In this document: piece after piece, positions 51,982-60,566 of the stretch
How the letters are laid out: the number at the start of each line of letters is the position of its first letter
Numbering within the stretch: the first letter of the stretch is position 1
Assembly: GCF_009649075.1 (NCBI RefSeq)
Contig: NZ_CP045737.1
Coordinates: 2,666,001 to 2,730,000 of the forward strand
Origin: Aeromicrobium yanjiei
Lineage (GTDB): Bacteria > Actinomycetota > Actinomycetes > Propionibacteriales > Nocardioidaceae
Length of the DNA stretch: 64,000 nucleotides
Direction: 5' to 3'
Translations under genes and position numbers: made by a program
The notes under the pieces: generated by a model
Database searches by the model: none
Told to the model about the DNA's origin: nothing
Seen by the model: the letters and a program-made list of their open reading frames with translations, nothing else

Positions 51982-52485
51982 ATGACTCAGCCGACAGAGA
52001 CCGACACCATCTGGGTGACCCAGGAGGCGTACGAGCGTCTGCAGCAGGAGCTCGCGCACCTGAAGGGTGACGTCTGGACAGACATCACCAACAAGATCGC
52101 CGCTGCGCGTGACGAGGGCGACCTCAAGGAGAACGGCGGCTACCACGCCGCCCGCGAGGAGCAGGGCAAGACCAAGGCCCGCATCGACCAGCTCGAGAGC
52201 ATGCTGCGCCGTGCCGAGGTCGGCGACAAGCCGGCCGACGACGGACTCGTCGAGGCCGGGATGATCGTCACGATCCGCTTCGACGGCGACTCCGACACCG
52301 AGCAGTTCCTGCTGGGATCGCGCGAGCTGCTCAGCATGGACTCCAGCGTCGACATCGACGTCTACTCCCCCACCTCGCCGCTCGGTGCCGCGATCGCGGG
52401 CAAGTCCGTCGGTGACACCGTCACCTACGAGACCCCCAACGGCAAGAGCCTCTCGGTGGAGATCGTCGCCGCGAAGCCCTTCTGA
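51982..52485 (+). CDS. greA: transcription elongation factor GreA
   Basis: A 167-residue GreA that reactivates backtracked RNA polymerase. N-terminal coiled coil (residues ~15-80) carries the tip acids in AAARDEGDLKENGGYHAAREEQG; the C-terminal FKBP-like domain includes DSSVDIDVYSPTSPLGAAIAGKSVGDTVTYETPNG. AAAGGAG at 51968-51974 is the ribosome site. The hairpin at its 3' end spans its stop codon. Confidence 0.95.
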   Translation: MTQPTETDTIWVTQEAYERLQQELAHLKGDVWTDITNKIAAARDEGDLKENGGYHAAREEQGKTKARIDQLESMLRRAEVGDKPADDGLVEAGMIVTIRFDGDSDTEQFLLGSRELLSMDSSVDIDVYSPTSPLGAAIAGKSVGDTVTYETPNGKSLSVEIVAAKPF

Positions 52486-52516
52486 CCCGACTCGGCCCCT
52501 ACGGGGCCGGGTCAGA
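52481..52516. terminator. bidirectional hairpin between greA and ilvA
   Basis: TCTGACC / GGTCAGA outer arms and CGGCCCC / GGGGCCG inner arms with a small bulge and TAC loop. Both stop codons lie within the arms. No strong T tract. Confidence 0.65.
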
Positions 52517-53702
52517 GCAGCTGGTAGCCCAGGTCGACCATCCGGGCACGCACCTCGTCGCGGTGCTGCGGACCGCGCGTGGCGACCTGGATGTCGACGT
52601 CGACCTGGCGTACGCCCAGCAGCTCGGACGACCGGTCGTGGTTGACGGTCATCACGTTGACCTGCATGAGCGCGAGATCGCTGAGCAACCGCATCAGCTC
52701 ACCCGGCCGGTCACCGATCCGCACGCGCATCGTGAGGAACCGGCCGGCCGCCGCGAGGCCGTGCCGGATGACGTCCAGCAGCACCAGGGCATCGATGTTG
52801 CCGCCCGAGAGCACCGCCACGACCGGGCCCTCGAACGCCTCGGGCCGCTCGAGCAGCGCGGCGACGGCGGCGGCTCCTGCGGGCTCCACCAGCATCTTGG
52901 CCCGCTCGAGCAGCGAGATCAGGGCGCCGCTGAGTGACTCCTCACTGACCGTGATGACCTCGTCGAGCAGCGAGTGCAGGATCTCGAACGGGATGTCGCC
53001 GGGCTGTGCCACCGCGATGCCGTCGGCCATCGTGACTCCCATGTCGGAGGCGAGCGGCTGACCTGCGGCGATCGAGGCCGGGTACGCCGCGGCGTCCTCG
53101 GCCTGCACACCGATGATCCGCAGGTCGGGGCGCTCGGTGCGCAGCAGCGCGATGCCCGCCGCGAGCCCTCCGCCGCCGAGCGGAACGAGGATCGTGCGGA
53201 CGTCGGGGCACTGCTCCAGGATCTCCAGGCCGACCGTCCCCTGGCCCGCGATGATGTCCTCGTGGTCGAACGGATGGATCAGCACCGCCCCGGTCGTCTC
53301 GGCGAAGGCCCGCGCCGGCACGAGCGCCTCGGTCACGCCGGTGCCGTGGAACTGGATGTCGGCCCCGTAGCTCTGCGTCGCGGCGACCTTGGGCAGCGCC
53401 GCCCCGACCGGCATGAAGATCGTGGACTTGATGCCCAGCAGCGAGGCCGCGAGCGCAACGCCCTGCGCGTGGTTGCCGGCGCTGGCGGCCACGACGCCGC
53501 GCGCCCGCTCCTCCGGGGTGAGCCGGGACATGCGCACGTACGCACCGCGAATCTTGAACGAGCCGGTGCGCTGCAGGTTCTCGGCCTTGAGGAACACGTC
53601 CTGTCCCGTGCGTGAGCTCAGCCATCGCGAGTGCGCCATCGGCGTCGTCTCGGTGACTGACTCCAGGAGCTCGCGGGCTCGTCGCACGTCGCTCAGGTCC
53701 AC
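52512..53702 (-). CDS. ilvA: threonine ammonia-lyase
   Basis: A 396-residue PLP enzyme converting threonine to 2-oxobutanoate, the entry to isoleucine synthesis. PLP Lys50 in RTGSFKIRGAY; phosphate-binding loop VPLGGGGLAAG; ASAGNHAQGVA is typical. A C-terminal ACT domain (from ~320: LTMRVRIGDRPGELMRLLSDL) makes it the shorter, single-ACT form that may be catabolic rather than isoleucine-inhibited. GTG 53702 has TAGGTT six bases upstream. Confidence 0.93.
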   Translation of the reverse strand: MDLSDVRRARELLESVTETTPMAHSRWLSSRTGQDVFLKAENLQRTGSFKIRGAYVRMSRLTPEERARGVVAASAGNHAQGVALAASLLGIKSTIFMPVGAALPKVAATQSYGADIQFHGTGVTEALVPARAFAETTGAVLIHPFDHEDIIAGQGTVGLEILEQCPDVRTILVPLGGGGLAAGIALLRTERPDLRIIGVQAEDAAAYPASIAAGQPLASDMGVTMADGIAVAQPGDIPFEILHSLLDEVITVSEESLSGALISLLERAKMLVEPAGAAAVAALLERPEAFEGPVVAVLSGGNIDALVLLDVIRHGLAAAGRFLTMRVRIGDRPGELMRLLSDLALMQVNVMTVNHDRSSELLGVRQVDVDIQVATRGPQHRDEVRARMVDLGYQLL

Positions 53703-53708
53703 GCCATC

Positions 53709-53714
53709 AACCTA
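53709..53714 (-). promoter_or_regulatory. -10 box, leaderless ilvA
   Basis: TAGGTT on the minus strand, six bases before GTG 53702. Confidence 0.5.
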
Positions 53715-53738
53715 TCTCGTCGGGTTCAGCAGACCCGT

Positions 53739-53744
53739 TATGGT
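53739..53744 (+). promoter_or_regulatory. -10 box, leaderless MarR gene
   Basis: TATGGT, six bases before ATG 53751; 24 bp from the opposing ilvA box. Confidence 0.55.
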
Positions 53745-53750
53745 TGCATC

Positions 53751-54179
53751 ATGCAATCAGGTCCGCACTCGGCCGAGGAGGCGCTCGTCCGCCTCATGAT
53801 GGTCGCCGGACGACGCTTCCGGGCCCGGTCCGCGGGCGTCATCGACCCCTCCCAGGCGTCTCTTCTCTACACGCTCAGGTGCAACGGGGCGATGCGCCTC
53901 GGCGACATCGCCGAGGCGATGAAGCTCGACGCCTCCACGGTCAGCCGTCACGTCCAGCAGCTCGGGGACCACGGCCTGATCGACCGCGAGCCCGATCCGG
54001 AGGACGGACGAGCCCGCCTCATCGCGCTGTCCGACGCCGGCGCGGCAAGCCTCGCCAGGACGTTCGACGAGCGGCTCGCATTCCTCAGCGAGGCCTTCGA
54101 GGGCTGGTCGGACGCCGACCGGACGCACCTGCGCGACGACCTGGTCAGACTCACGGCAGCCCTCGGCGACACCGCCTGA
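53751..54179 (+). CDS. MarR-family regulator
   Basis: A 142-residue winged-helix regulator: ASLLYTLRCNGAMRLGDIAEAMKLDASTVSRHVQQLGDHGLIDREPDPEDGRARLIALSD covers the HTH and wing (DGRA being the wing tip). Divergent from ilvA, with start codons 48 bp apart, and convergent with the MmcQ-like gene. Target unknown; could regulate itself and ilvA. Confidence 0.87.
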   Translation: MQSGPHSAEEALVRLMMVAGRRFRARSAGVIDPSQASLLYTLRCNGAMRLGDIAEAMKLDASTVSRHVQQLGDHGLIDREPDPEDGRARLIALSDAGAASLARTFDERLAFLSEAFEGWSDADRTHLRDDLVRLTAALGDTA

Positions 54180-54187
54180 GGTGGCGC

Positions 54188-54520
54188 TCAGGGGCGGGCG
54201 CGGGCAGGGAGCTTGTCCACGACCAGGTCGTACGAGTCCTCGATCAGCTCCGCGAGCAGCCCCTCGGGCAGGCTCCGGTCGAGCTGCACGGTGATCCAGT
54301 GCTTCTTGTTCATGTGGTAGCCGCGCTCGATCGACGCGTACGTCTGGACGAGCCCGGTCACGTCGGCGGGCTCGGCCTTGAGGTTGATGCTGGCGGGACC
54401 CGCGACCCCTGTCAGCGCGAAGATCTTGCCGCCGACCTTGTAGACCGCGGTGTCCTCGCCGAAGGGGAACGTGAGCACGGCTCCGGGCAGGGCCGCGCAG
54501 AACGCGTGGACGTCCGTCAT
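54188..54520 (-). CDS. MmcQ/YjbR-family protein
   Basis: A 110-residue protein with the double-wing fold of the MmcQ/YjbR family: FCAALPGAVLTFPFGEDTAVYKVGGKIFAL, INLKAEPAD, GYHMNKKHWITVQLD and LIEDSYDLVVDKLP. Thought to bind DNA; role unknown. Starts inside the stop of the upstream permease gene (ATGA). Confidence 0.85.
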   Translation of the reverse strand: MTDVHAFCAALPGAVLTFPFGEDTAVYKVGGKIFALTGVAGPASINLKAEPADVTGLVQTYASIERGYHMNKKHWITVQLDRSLPEGLLAELIEDSYDLVVDKLPARARP

Positions 54521-55626
54521 CGTCCGGCCGACTCTGGGGGCTCAAGCGGGACGTCGGGCTCGGGCTCGTCCTGGTACTCCTTCGCACTGGCGACGAGGTG
54601 GTGCACGATCCCGTTCAGACATGCCGCGAGAGGCACCGCGATCAGCGCGCCCACGACGCCTGCGACCGTGACGCCTGCCCCGATGGCCAGGATGATCGCG
54701 AGCGGGTGGACCGCGACGAGCCGGCCCATCAGGAAGGGCTGCAGGACGTGCGACTCGAGCTGCTGCACGGCGATGACGACCAGGAGCATGAACAACGCGG
54801 TCAGCGGACCCTGCGAGACGAGGGCGACGAGCACCGCGACCATGCCCGACAGCAGGGCACCGATGATCGGGATGAACGCACCGAGGAACACCAGCACACC
54901 GATGGCCAGGGTGAGGGGGACGCCGAGGAGCCAGGCGCCCAGGGCGATGCCCACGGCGTCCGTGAAGGCGACGAGCACCGTTGCCCGGACGAAGGCGGTC
55001 AGCGACGTCCACGCTGTGTGGCCCGAGGAATCCACCTTGTCGCGGGCGGCGCGCGGGAAGAGCGCCACGACCCACGACCAGATGCGCTTGCCGTCGTAGA
55101 GGAAGAAGAACGAGGCGAACAGGGCGATGAAGAATCCCGCGACGAGGTGCGTCACGGTCGACCCGACCTCGCCGGCCTGGGTGAGGATCGAGGTGTCGCT
55201 CGAGGAGATCGACTCCTTGGCTCTGTCGACCCAGCCCTTGAGCTGGCTGTCCGTCAGGTGCAGGGGGCCGGTCTCGGCCCACCGCTGGACCTCGGAGATG
55301 CCGTCGACCACGTTGGCGCGCAGCTGGGTCGCCTGGGTCGAGAGCTGCTGCCCGACGAGGGTGAGCATGCCGAAGAAGGCCACGAGCATGAAGATCACGA
55401 CGATGAAGGTCGAGAGCAGGCGCGGCAGCCCTCGGTCCTGCAGCCAGTTGACCGCGCCGGCGGTCAGGGCGGTCCCCAGTAAGGCGATCGCGATCGGGAC
55501 CGAGATCTCCGAGAAGTAGCGCAGCAGCCAGATGACGGCGAGCCCCGCGCCTCCGATGACCAGCAGGCGCCACGCCCACTGGGTGGCAATCTCCACCCCG
55601 ATGGGGACCTGATATCTCTCGCTCAC
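54517..55626 (-). CDS. AI-2E family transporter (PerM-like permease)
   Basis: A 369-residue membrane protein: N-terminal helix pair ([37 protein letters not shown]), a long soluble loop, and the conserved C-terminal block [27 protein letters not shown]...[24 protein letters not shown]. Family members export diverse substrates or act as Na+/H+ antiporters. GTG 55626 has AGGAGG 11 bases upstream and TAGTGT further back. Confidence 0.85.
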   Translation of the reverse strand: MSERYQVPIGVEIATQWAWRLLVIGGAGLAVIWLLRYFSEISVPIAIALLGTALTAGAVNWLQDRGLPRLLSTFIVVIFMLVAFFGMLTLVGQQLSTQATQLRANVVDGISEVQRWAETGPLHLTDSQLKGWVDRAKESISSSDTSILTQAGEVGSTVTHLVAGFFIALFASFFFLYDGKRIWSWVVALFPRAARDKVDSSGHTAWTSLTAFVRATVLVAFTDAVGIALGAWLLGVPLTLAIGVLVFLGAFIPIIGALLSGMVAVLVALVSQGPLTALFMLLVVIAVQQLESHVLQPFLMGRLVAVHPLAIILAIGAGVTVAGVVGALIAVPLAACLNGIVHHLVASAKEYQDEPEPDVPLEPPESAGR

Positions 55627-55768
55627 ACCCTCACCATCCTCCTGCGTCACACTATCCGCCACGGGGCCGAGGTCCCGGCATCCACGGGCCGGGAACACAG
55701 CGGCGCCCCTTCGGCGTTGCACACGTCGTGGAGCACGCCTTCGTAGACTCCACGTGAGAGGTGGAACC

Positions 55769-56404
55769 ATGATCTTTGGTCGCAGCAAGTCAGAGCTCCC
55801 GACGCCCGACGCCGCCCTGCCGGGCCGCGAGGGCCGACAGTTCCAGGTCGGCGGCACGCACCTGGTCCTCGGCACCCCCGTCGAGACGCAGGTCCCCGAG
55901 GGCTACGAGTCGGCCGTGTTCGGCCTCGGCTGCTTCTGGGGCGAGGAGAAGACGTTCTGGGAGATCCCGGGCGTCTGGTCGACGTCGGTCGGATATGCCG
56001 GAGGGCAGACCCCCAACCCGACGTACGAGGAGGTCTGCACGGGCCGCACCGGGCACGCCGAGGTCGTCCGGGTCATCTGGGACCCCGCGAAGCTCAGCTT
56101 CGAGAAGCTGCTGCAGGTGTTCTGGGAGAACCACGACCCGACGCAGGGCATGCGTCAGGGCAATGACCGCGGCACGCAGTACCGCTCGGTCATCCTGACC
56201 ACGACCCCCGAGCAGCAGCAGGAGGCCGAGGAGTCGCGCGAGCGCTACCAGAAGCGCATGACCGAGGCCGGCTACGGCGAGATCACGACCTCGATCCAGC
56301 CGCTCGAGCGCTACTACTACGCCGAGGACGACCACCAGCAGTACCTCGTCAAGAACCCGTTCGGCTACTGCCCGCTGCACGCCACGGGCGTCTCGTACGC
56401 CTAG
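55769..56404 (+). CDS. msrA: peptide-methionine (S)-S-oxide reductase
   Basis: A 211-residue MsrA repairing oxidised methionine. Catalytic Cys55 in [11 protein letters not shown], conserved [33 protein letters not shown], and a C-terminal resolving Cys in [12 protein letters not shown] ~45-residue N-terminal extension is typical of actinobacterial forms. ATG 55769 with GAGAGG upstream is preferred to the upstream GTG. Confidence 0.94.
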   Translation: MIFGRSKSELPTPDAALPGREGRQFQVGGTHLVLGTPVETQVPEGYESAVFGLGCFWGEEKTFWEIPGVWSTSVGYAGGQTPNPTYEEVCTGRTGHAEVVRVIWDPAKLSFEKLLQVFWENHDPTQGMRQGNDRGTQYRSVILTTTPEQQQEAEESRERYQKRMTEAGYGEITTSIQPLERYYYAEDDHQQYLVKNPFGYCPLHATGVSYA

Positions 56405-56452
56405 GGGCGACGCACGGGGCCGGGTGGCCTGAGAGTCTGTCACCATCAGCGG

Positions 56453-57226
56453 GTGGCAGAACACCGACGAGACAACTGGGAGCGTCTGGTCGACGTCCCC
56501 ATGACCGCATCGGCACTCATCTTCCTCGCCGCGTACGCGTGGCCGATCCTCGAGCCCGACCTCGCGGGCTCGTGGGTCGTGGCCTGCCGGTGGATCGTGT
56601 GGATCACGTGGGCGATGTTCGCGGTCGACCTGATCGTGCGCATCGCCCTGTCGGAGGACCGGTGGGCCTTCGTGCGCAGCACGCCGGTCGACGTCGCCGT
56701 CGTGCTGCTCCCGCTGATCCGGCCGTTGCGGCTGTTGCGCCTCGTCAGCCTCCTCCACGTCCTGAATCGGCACGCCGGGAGCACGATGCGCGGCAAGGTC
56801 GGCATCTACCTGGTCGGATCGGTGACTCTGATCGTCTTCGTGGCCTCGCTCGCCGTGCTGGACGTCGAACGCGGCGGCACCGGCTCGATCCAGTCCTTCG
56901 GCGACGCCGTCTGGTGGTCGATCACGACGATCACGACCGTCGGCTACGGCGACACCTTCCCCGTGACCACGACCGGTCGCTTCATCGCCGCCGGCCTGAT
57001 GTTCTCCGGCATCGCCGTGCTCGGCGTCGTGACGGCGTCCTTCGCCTCGTGGCTGGTCGAGCGCGTGTCCGAGGCCAGCGACGAGGCGGAGGCGGCGACG
57101 GCCCGGGACATCGCCGTCCTCCACCAGGAGATCCTCAGCCTGCGCGAGATCATCCTGCGTCAGGGCGAGCCACCCCGTGACGGCCTGACGGACGACGAGG
57201 CGCCCGGCCCCGTGGTGCACCGCTGA
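56453..57226 (+). CDS. voltage-gated-like potassium channel
   Basis: A 257-residue six-helix channel. Helix S4 carries regularly spaced Arg (RPLRLLRLVSLLHVLNRHAG), and the pore loop has the selectivity filter TVGYGD (in WWSITTITTVGYGDTFP). A C-terminal coiled coil (EASDEAEAATARDIAVLHQEILSLREII) probably tetramerises it. GTG 56453 is the plausible start. Confidence 0.9.
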   Translation: MAEHRRDNWERLVDVPMTASALIFLAAYAWPILEPDLAGSWVVACRWIVWITWAMFAVDLIVRIALSEDRWAFVRSTPVDVAVVLLPLIRPLRLLRLVSLLHVLNRHAGSTMRGKVGIYLVGSVTLIVFVASLAVLDVERGGTGSIQSFGDAVWWSITTITTVGYGDTFPVTTTGRFIAAGLMFSGIAVLGVVTASFASWLVERVSEASDEAEAATARDIAVLHQEILSLREIILRQGEPPRDGLTDDEAPGPVVHR

Positions 57227-57228
57227 CC

Positions 57229-57234
57229 TAGGGT
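57229..57234 (+). promoter_or_regulatory. -10 box, leaderless mug
   Basis: TAGGGT, seven bases before GTG 57242; it argues against the in-frame GTG at 57233, which overlaps the box. Confidence 0.5.
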
Positions 57235-57241
57235 GTTCGAC

Positions 57242-57793
57242 GTGGCCCTCACCCGCGCCGAGCTCGAGTCGTACGCCGGTCGGACGATCCCGGACCTGGT
57301 CCCTGACGACCTGCGCCTTCTGCTGGTCGGCATCAACCCCGGGCTGGTCAGCGCGGCCACCGGGCTGCACTTCGCCCGACCGGGCAACCGCTTCTACCCG
57401 GCGCTGCGGCTGGCCGGGATCCTTCCTGCCGACGTCCTGACACCACAGGACGCCGCACCGGCCCTGCTCGAGCGAGGCGTCGGCATCACCAACATGGTCG
57501 CCCGCTCGTCCGCCCGCGCGGACGAGCTTGACGACGAGGAGATCCTCGCCGGGCGAGCCCGGCTCGAGGCGTTCGTCGCGCGGCACCGGCCGCGCGTCGT
57601 CGCGTTCGCGGGCATCACGACGTACCGCATCGCATTCGCGGACAAGAAGGCCGCCGCCGGCCGCCAGGACCGCACGATCGCGGGGGCGGACGTGTGGGTC
57701 GTGCCCAACCCGAGCGGCCTCAACGCGCACGAGACGGTCGACTCGCTCGCGGTCGCCTATCGCGCCGCCGCCGAGGCCGCGGGCGTGGTCTGA
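57242..57793 (+). CDS. mug: G/U mismatch-specific DNA glycosylase
   Basis: A 183-residue Mug-type uracil-DNA glycosylase that removes uracil and related bases opposite G. Motif 1 is LLLVGINPGLVSAATGLHFARPGNRFYPAL (GINPG with the catalytic Asn), motif 2 VVPNPSGLNAH; both intact. The start GTG 57242 follows a predicted leaderless promoter. Confidence 0.92.
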   Translation: MALTRAELESYAGRTIPDLVPDDLRLLLVGINPGLVSAATGLHFARPGNRFYPALRLAGILPADVLTPQDAAPALLERGVGITNMVARSSARADELDDEEILAGRARLEAFVARHRPRVVAFAGITTYRIAFADKKAAAGRQDRTIAGADVWVVPNPSGLNAHETVDSLAVAYRAAAEAAGVV

Positions 57794-57801
57794 GCCCCTG
57801 C

Positions 57802-58161
57802 TCAGACGCCGTCGCGCACGCGCATGACGTCGGGCATCACGCCATAGAGCGAGACGATCAACGCCTGCACCGCCTCCGCGACCTGTTGGCCCGCGGGCGT
57901 CAGGACGTACTCGACGTGAGGCGGCAGGGTCGAGTGCACCCGCCGGTCGACGAGTCCGTCCCCCTCAAGGGCCTTGAGGGTCTGCGAGAGCATCTTCTCG
58001 CTGATGCCGTCCACCCGGCGGCGCAGCTCGCCGAACCGTGCCGGCTCGCTCGACAACGCGGCGAGGGTCAGCACCCCCCACCGGCTCGTCACGTGCTCAA
58101 GCACCTCGCGAGACGGGCACATCGCGGTGAAGACGTCGAACGGAACCGACTCCTGGGACAT
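57802..58161 (-). CDS. HxlR-family regulator
   Basis: A 119-residue HxlR-type winged helix: MCPSREVLEHVTSRWGVLTLAAL has the conserved N-terminal Cys that often senses electrophiles or oxidants, then FGELRRRVDGISEKMLSQTLKALEGDGLVDRRVHSTLPPHVEYVLTPAG. GGAGG six bases before ATG 58161. Divergent from an NmrA/SDR-like oxidoreductase gene, a standard HxlR arrangement; nested palindromes lie between the two. Confidence 0.9.
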   Translation of the reverse strand: MSQESVPFDVFTAMCPSREVLEHVTSRWGVLTLAALSSEPARFGELRRRVDGISEKMLSQTLKALEGDGLVDRRVHSTLPPHVEYVLTPAGQQVAEAVQALIVSLYGVMPDVMRVRDGV

Positions 58162-58191
58162 GGGAGACCTCCTGCCATCCGATGCTATCAC

Positions 58192-58232
58192 TTGGTTAGT
58201 GCTAACTATTAGTTGGCACTAACCAATAGTTA
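58192..58232. promoter_or_regulatory. nested palindromic operator (HxlR)
   Basis: Outer perfect inverted repeat TTGGTTAGTGC (58192-58202) / GCACTAACCAA (58216-58226) and a second, overlapping one TAACTATT (58203-58210) / AATAGTTA (58225-58232). The A+T-rich block stands out and probably binds HxlR dimers side by side. Confidence 0.75.
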
Positions 58233-58241
58233 GTGTACGTT
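58213..58241 (+). promoter_or_regulatory. promoter of the NmrA-like gene
   Basis: -35 TTGGCA (58213-58218), exactly 17 bp, -10 TACGTT (58236-58241). It overlaps the operator, so bound HxlR would block polymerase. The leader is ~40 nt and has AGGAGAGG before ATG 58289. Confidence 0.6.
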
Positions 58242-58288
58242 CTCTGGCAGTGCCCGGAACGTCCGCGGTGCCAAGGAGAGGAATCACC

Positions 58289-59140
58289 ATGACCATCGCC
58301 GTCACCGCCGCCACCGGCCACCTGGGCTCGCTCGTCGTCAGCTCCCTGCTCGACCGGGTCCCCGCCGCCGAGATCGTCGCCGTCGTGCGCGACCGCGACA
58401 AGGCCCAGCCCTTCGCAGACCGCGGCGTCGACGTCCGTGTCGCCGACTACACCGATGCCGACTCGTTCGACAGCGCACTCGCCGGGGTCGACCGGCTGCT
58501 GCTGATCTCGGGAACCGACTTCGGCGACCGTCGTGCGCAGCACGCCGGCATCATCGACGCGGCCGCTCACAACGGCGTCTCGCTCGTCGCCTACACCAGC
58601 GCGCCCGCTGCCGACACGTCCACGCTGCCGGTCGCGCCCGATCACCTCGCGACCGAGCAGTATCTCGCCCAGAGCGGGATCGACCACGTCCTGCTGCGCA
58701 ACGGCTGGTACCACGAGAACTACCTGCCGACCCTCGAGACCGCGCGCCAGACCGGCTCGGTCCTCACCTCCGCAGGTGACGGACGGGTCTCCAGCGCCGC
58801 CCGCGCCGACCTCGCGGAGGCGGCGGCGGTCGTGCTGACGACCGACGAGCCCGTGAAGCCGGTCTACGAGCTGGGCGGCGACGTGGCCTGGTCGCAGGCC
58901 GAGCTCGCGTCCACGATCGGCGACGTGCTGGGCTCCCCCGTGTCGGTGGCGCAGGTGCAGCCCGAGGAGCAGGCTGCCATCCTCGCCGGGGCCGGCGTCC
59001 CGCCGTTCTGGGCCGACTTCGCGGTCAGCACCGACGCCTCGATCCGTGACGGCGAGCTCGAGGTCCCCGGCAACGAGCTCAGCACCTTGATCGGCCGTCC
59101 GACCACACCACTGGCCGAGACGCTTCGCGCCGCTGTGTGA
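58289..59140 (+). CDS. NAD(P)H-binding NmrA/QOR2-like oxidoreductase
   Basis: A 283-residue SDR-like protein: IAVTAATGHLGSLVVSSLL is the dinucleotide-binding loop; the rest (LLLISGTDFGDRRAQHAGIIDAA, LLRNGWYHENY, GRVSSAARADLAEAAA) matches quinone oxidoreductase QorB/YtfG. Reduces quinones or related electrophiles with NAD(P)H. Repressed, presumably, by the divergent HxlR protein until an electrophile modifies its Cys. Confidence 0.88.
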   Translation: MTIAVTAATGHLGSLVVSSLLDRVPAAEIVAVVRDRDKAQPFADRGVDVRVADYTDADSFDSALAGVDRLLLISGTDFGDRRAQHAGIIDAAAHNGVSLVAYTSAPAADTSTLPVAPDHLATEQYLAQSGIDHVLLRNGWYHENYLPTLETARQTGSVLTSAGDGRVSSAARADLAEAAAVVLTTDEPVKPVYELGGDVAWSQAELASTIGDVLGSPVSVAQVQPEEQAAILAGAGVPPFWADFAVSTDASIRDGELEVPGNELSTLIGRPTTPLAETLRAAV

Positions 59141-59144
59141 CCCT

Positions 59145-60560
59145 CTACGCCGCGGGGGCCGGGCCGGGCACCCGCGGCGTGAGCGTCAGCTCGAAGCCGA
59201 CCGGCATGAGGGTGAGCCGCTCGGAGATCTGCAGCTCGTACGCGGGATCGGGCTCGAGGTCGTAGCGGTGGAGCATCTGCGCGAGCACCAGGACCGCTTC
59301 GTGCAGCGCGAACTGCCGGCCGATGCACGACCGCTCCCCCGTCCCGAACGGCTTGTAGGCGTGGGGCAGCCGACCGCGCGACCGACCGGGCAGGAACCTG
59401 TCGGGGTCGAACTGGTCCGCGTCATCGCCCCACACGGCTGGGTCGCGGTGCACGAGCGGGAGCAGGACGAGGGCCCAGTCACCGGGCCGCATGACGTGCC
59501 CCGTGCTCAGCGTGGTCGTTCGGCGCGGGCTGCGGCCGAACGCGGGCGCGGTCGGCCACAGCCGCAGCGCCTCATCGAGCACCCGGCGGACGTAGCGCAG
59601 CTTGGGCACCTGCTCGAAGGTCGGCTCGACGTCGGGGTCGGGCCCGAGCACCCGGTCGACCTCGGCCTGCGCCTGCTGCAGTGCGGCGGGGCTCCGGCTC
59701 AGGTGGTGCAGCGCGAACGACAGGGCGCCCGACGTGGTCTCGTGCCCCGCGACCAAAAAGGTCAGGATCTGGTGCCGAATGTTGACGTCGTCGAGCCGCT
59801 GGCCCGTCTCGGGGTGCGGCGAGTGCAGCATGATGCCGAGCAGGTCGTCATTGTCGTCGTCCCCGGCGCGCCGGGCCGCGATGAGATCGTCGAGCAACCG
59901 GTCGACGTACGCCTGGTGGTGCGCATTGCGCCGGTCGATCCTGCGCGCCATCATCGCTGAGCCGGGCATCGAGGCGAGCGTCCCCTTGCGCTGCCCTGCT
60001 CGGAGGGCGGCGATCATCGCCGGGATGAACGGATGCGGGTCCTCGCGGGTGAACGAGCCGAAGTCCTGGCTGAACGCGGTGCGGCTGATCGTCTCCAGCG
60101 TCAGGCGGGTCATGTCGGCCGAGACGTCGACGGGTCCCGGGCGCGCGTCCCAGGTGTCGAAGAGCTCACGCGCAGCGGCGAGCATGATCGGGTGGTAGCG
60201 GCGCATCGCGTCGCGGGTGAAGGCCGGTCTCAGCAGGTCGTGTGCCAGCGCCCAGTTGGTCTCGTCGTTGTAGGCCGTGAACAAGCCCTGCCCCGCGAAC
60301 TCGCGCAGCGCCACGAGGGCGGGCGACAACGCCTTCTCGAACAGGCTCTCGTCGGCCAGCTCCGCGGCCAGCTCGGCCGAGGTGACGAACACGAACTTCT
60401 GGTCGAAGATCTTCAGCTCGAAGATCGGCCCGAGGCCTTCGGCCCGGCGCATCGTGCTCTGCAGCGGGGCCGCCGGGTCCGCGCCCAGCAGGTCACCGAC
60501 GACGGGCCGCCGGCCGGGCGGGTGCGGGAAGGCCTGTCCCGACCAGTTGTTGCGCACCAC
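59145..60560 (-). CDS. cytochrome P450 (CYP102-like heme domain)
   Basis: A 471-residue P450 resembling the heme domain of fatty-acid hydroxylase P450 BM3. I-helix AGHETTS with the proton-transfer Thr, K-helix ExxR in DEALRLWP, and heme loop FGTGERSCIG with Cys412. No reductase domain is fused, so separate redox partners are needed; none is adjacent. It follows the SDR gene by six bases, sharing its promoter and operator. Likely oxidises a fatty acid or other lipid whose alcohol the SDR then oxidises; that pairing is inference. Confidence 0.92.
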   Translation of the reverse strand: MVRNNWSGQAFPHPPGRRPVVGDLLGADPAAPLQSTMRRAEGLGPIFELKIFDQKFVFVTSAELAAELADESLFEKALSPALVALREFAGQGLFTAYNDETNWALAHDLLRPAFTRDAMRRYHPIMLAAARELFDTWDARPGPVDVSADMTRLTLETISRTAFSQDFGSFTREDPHPFIPAMIAALRAGQRKGTLASMPGSAMMARRIDRRNAHHQAYVDRLLDDLIAARRAGDDDNDDLLGIMLHSPHPETGQRLDDVNIRHQILTFLVAGHETTSGALSFALHHLSRSPAALQQAQAEVDRVLGPDPDVEPTFEQVPKLRYVRRVLDEALRLWPTAPAFGRSPRRTTTLSTGHVMRPGDWALVLLPLVHRDPAVWGDDADQFDPDRFLPGRSRGRLPHAYKPFGTGERSCIGRQFALHEAVLVLAQMLHRYDLEPDPAYELQISERLTLMPVGFELTLTPRVPGPAPAA

Positions 60561-60566
60561 GACCGA

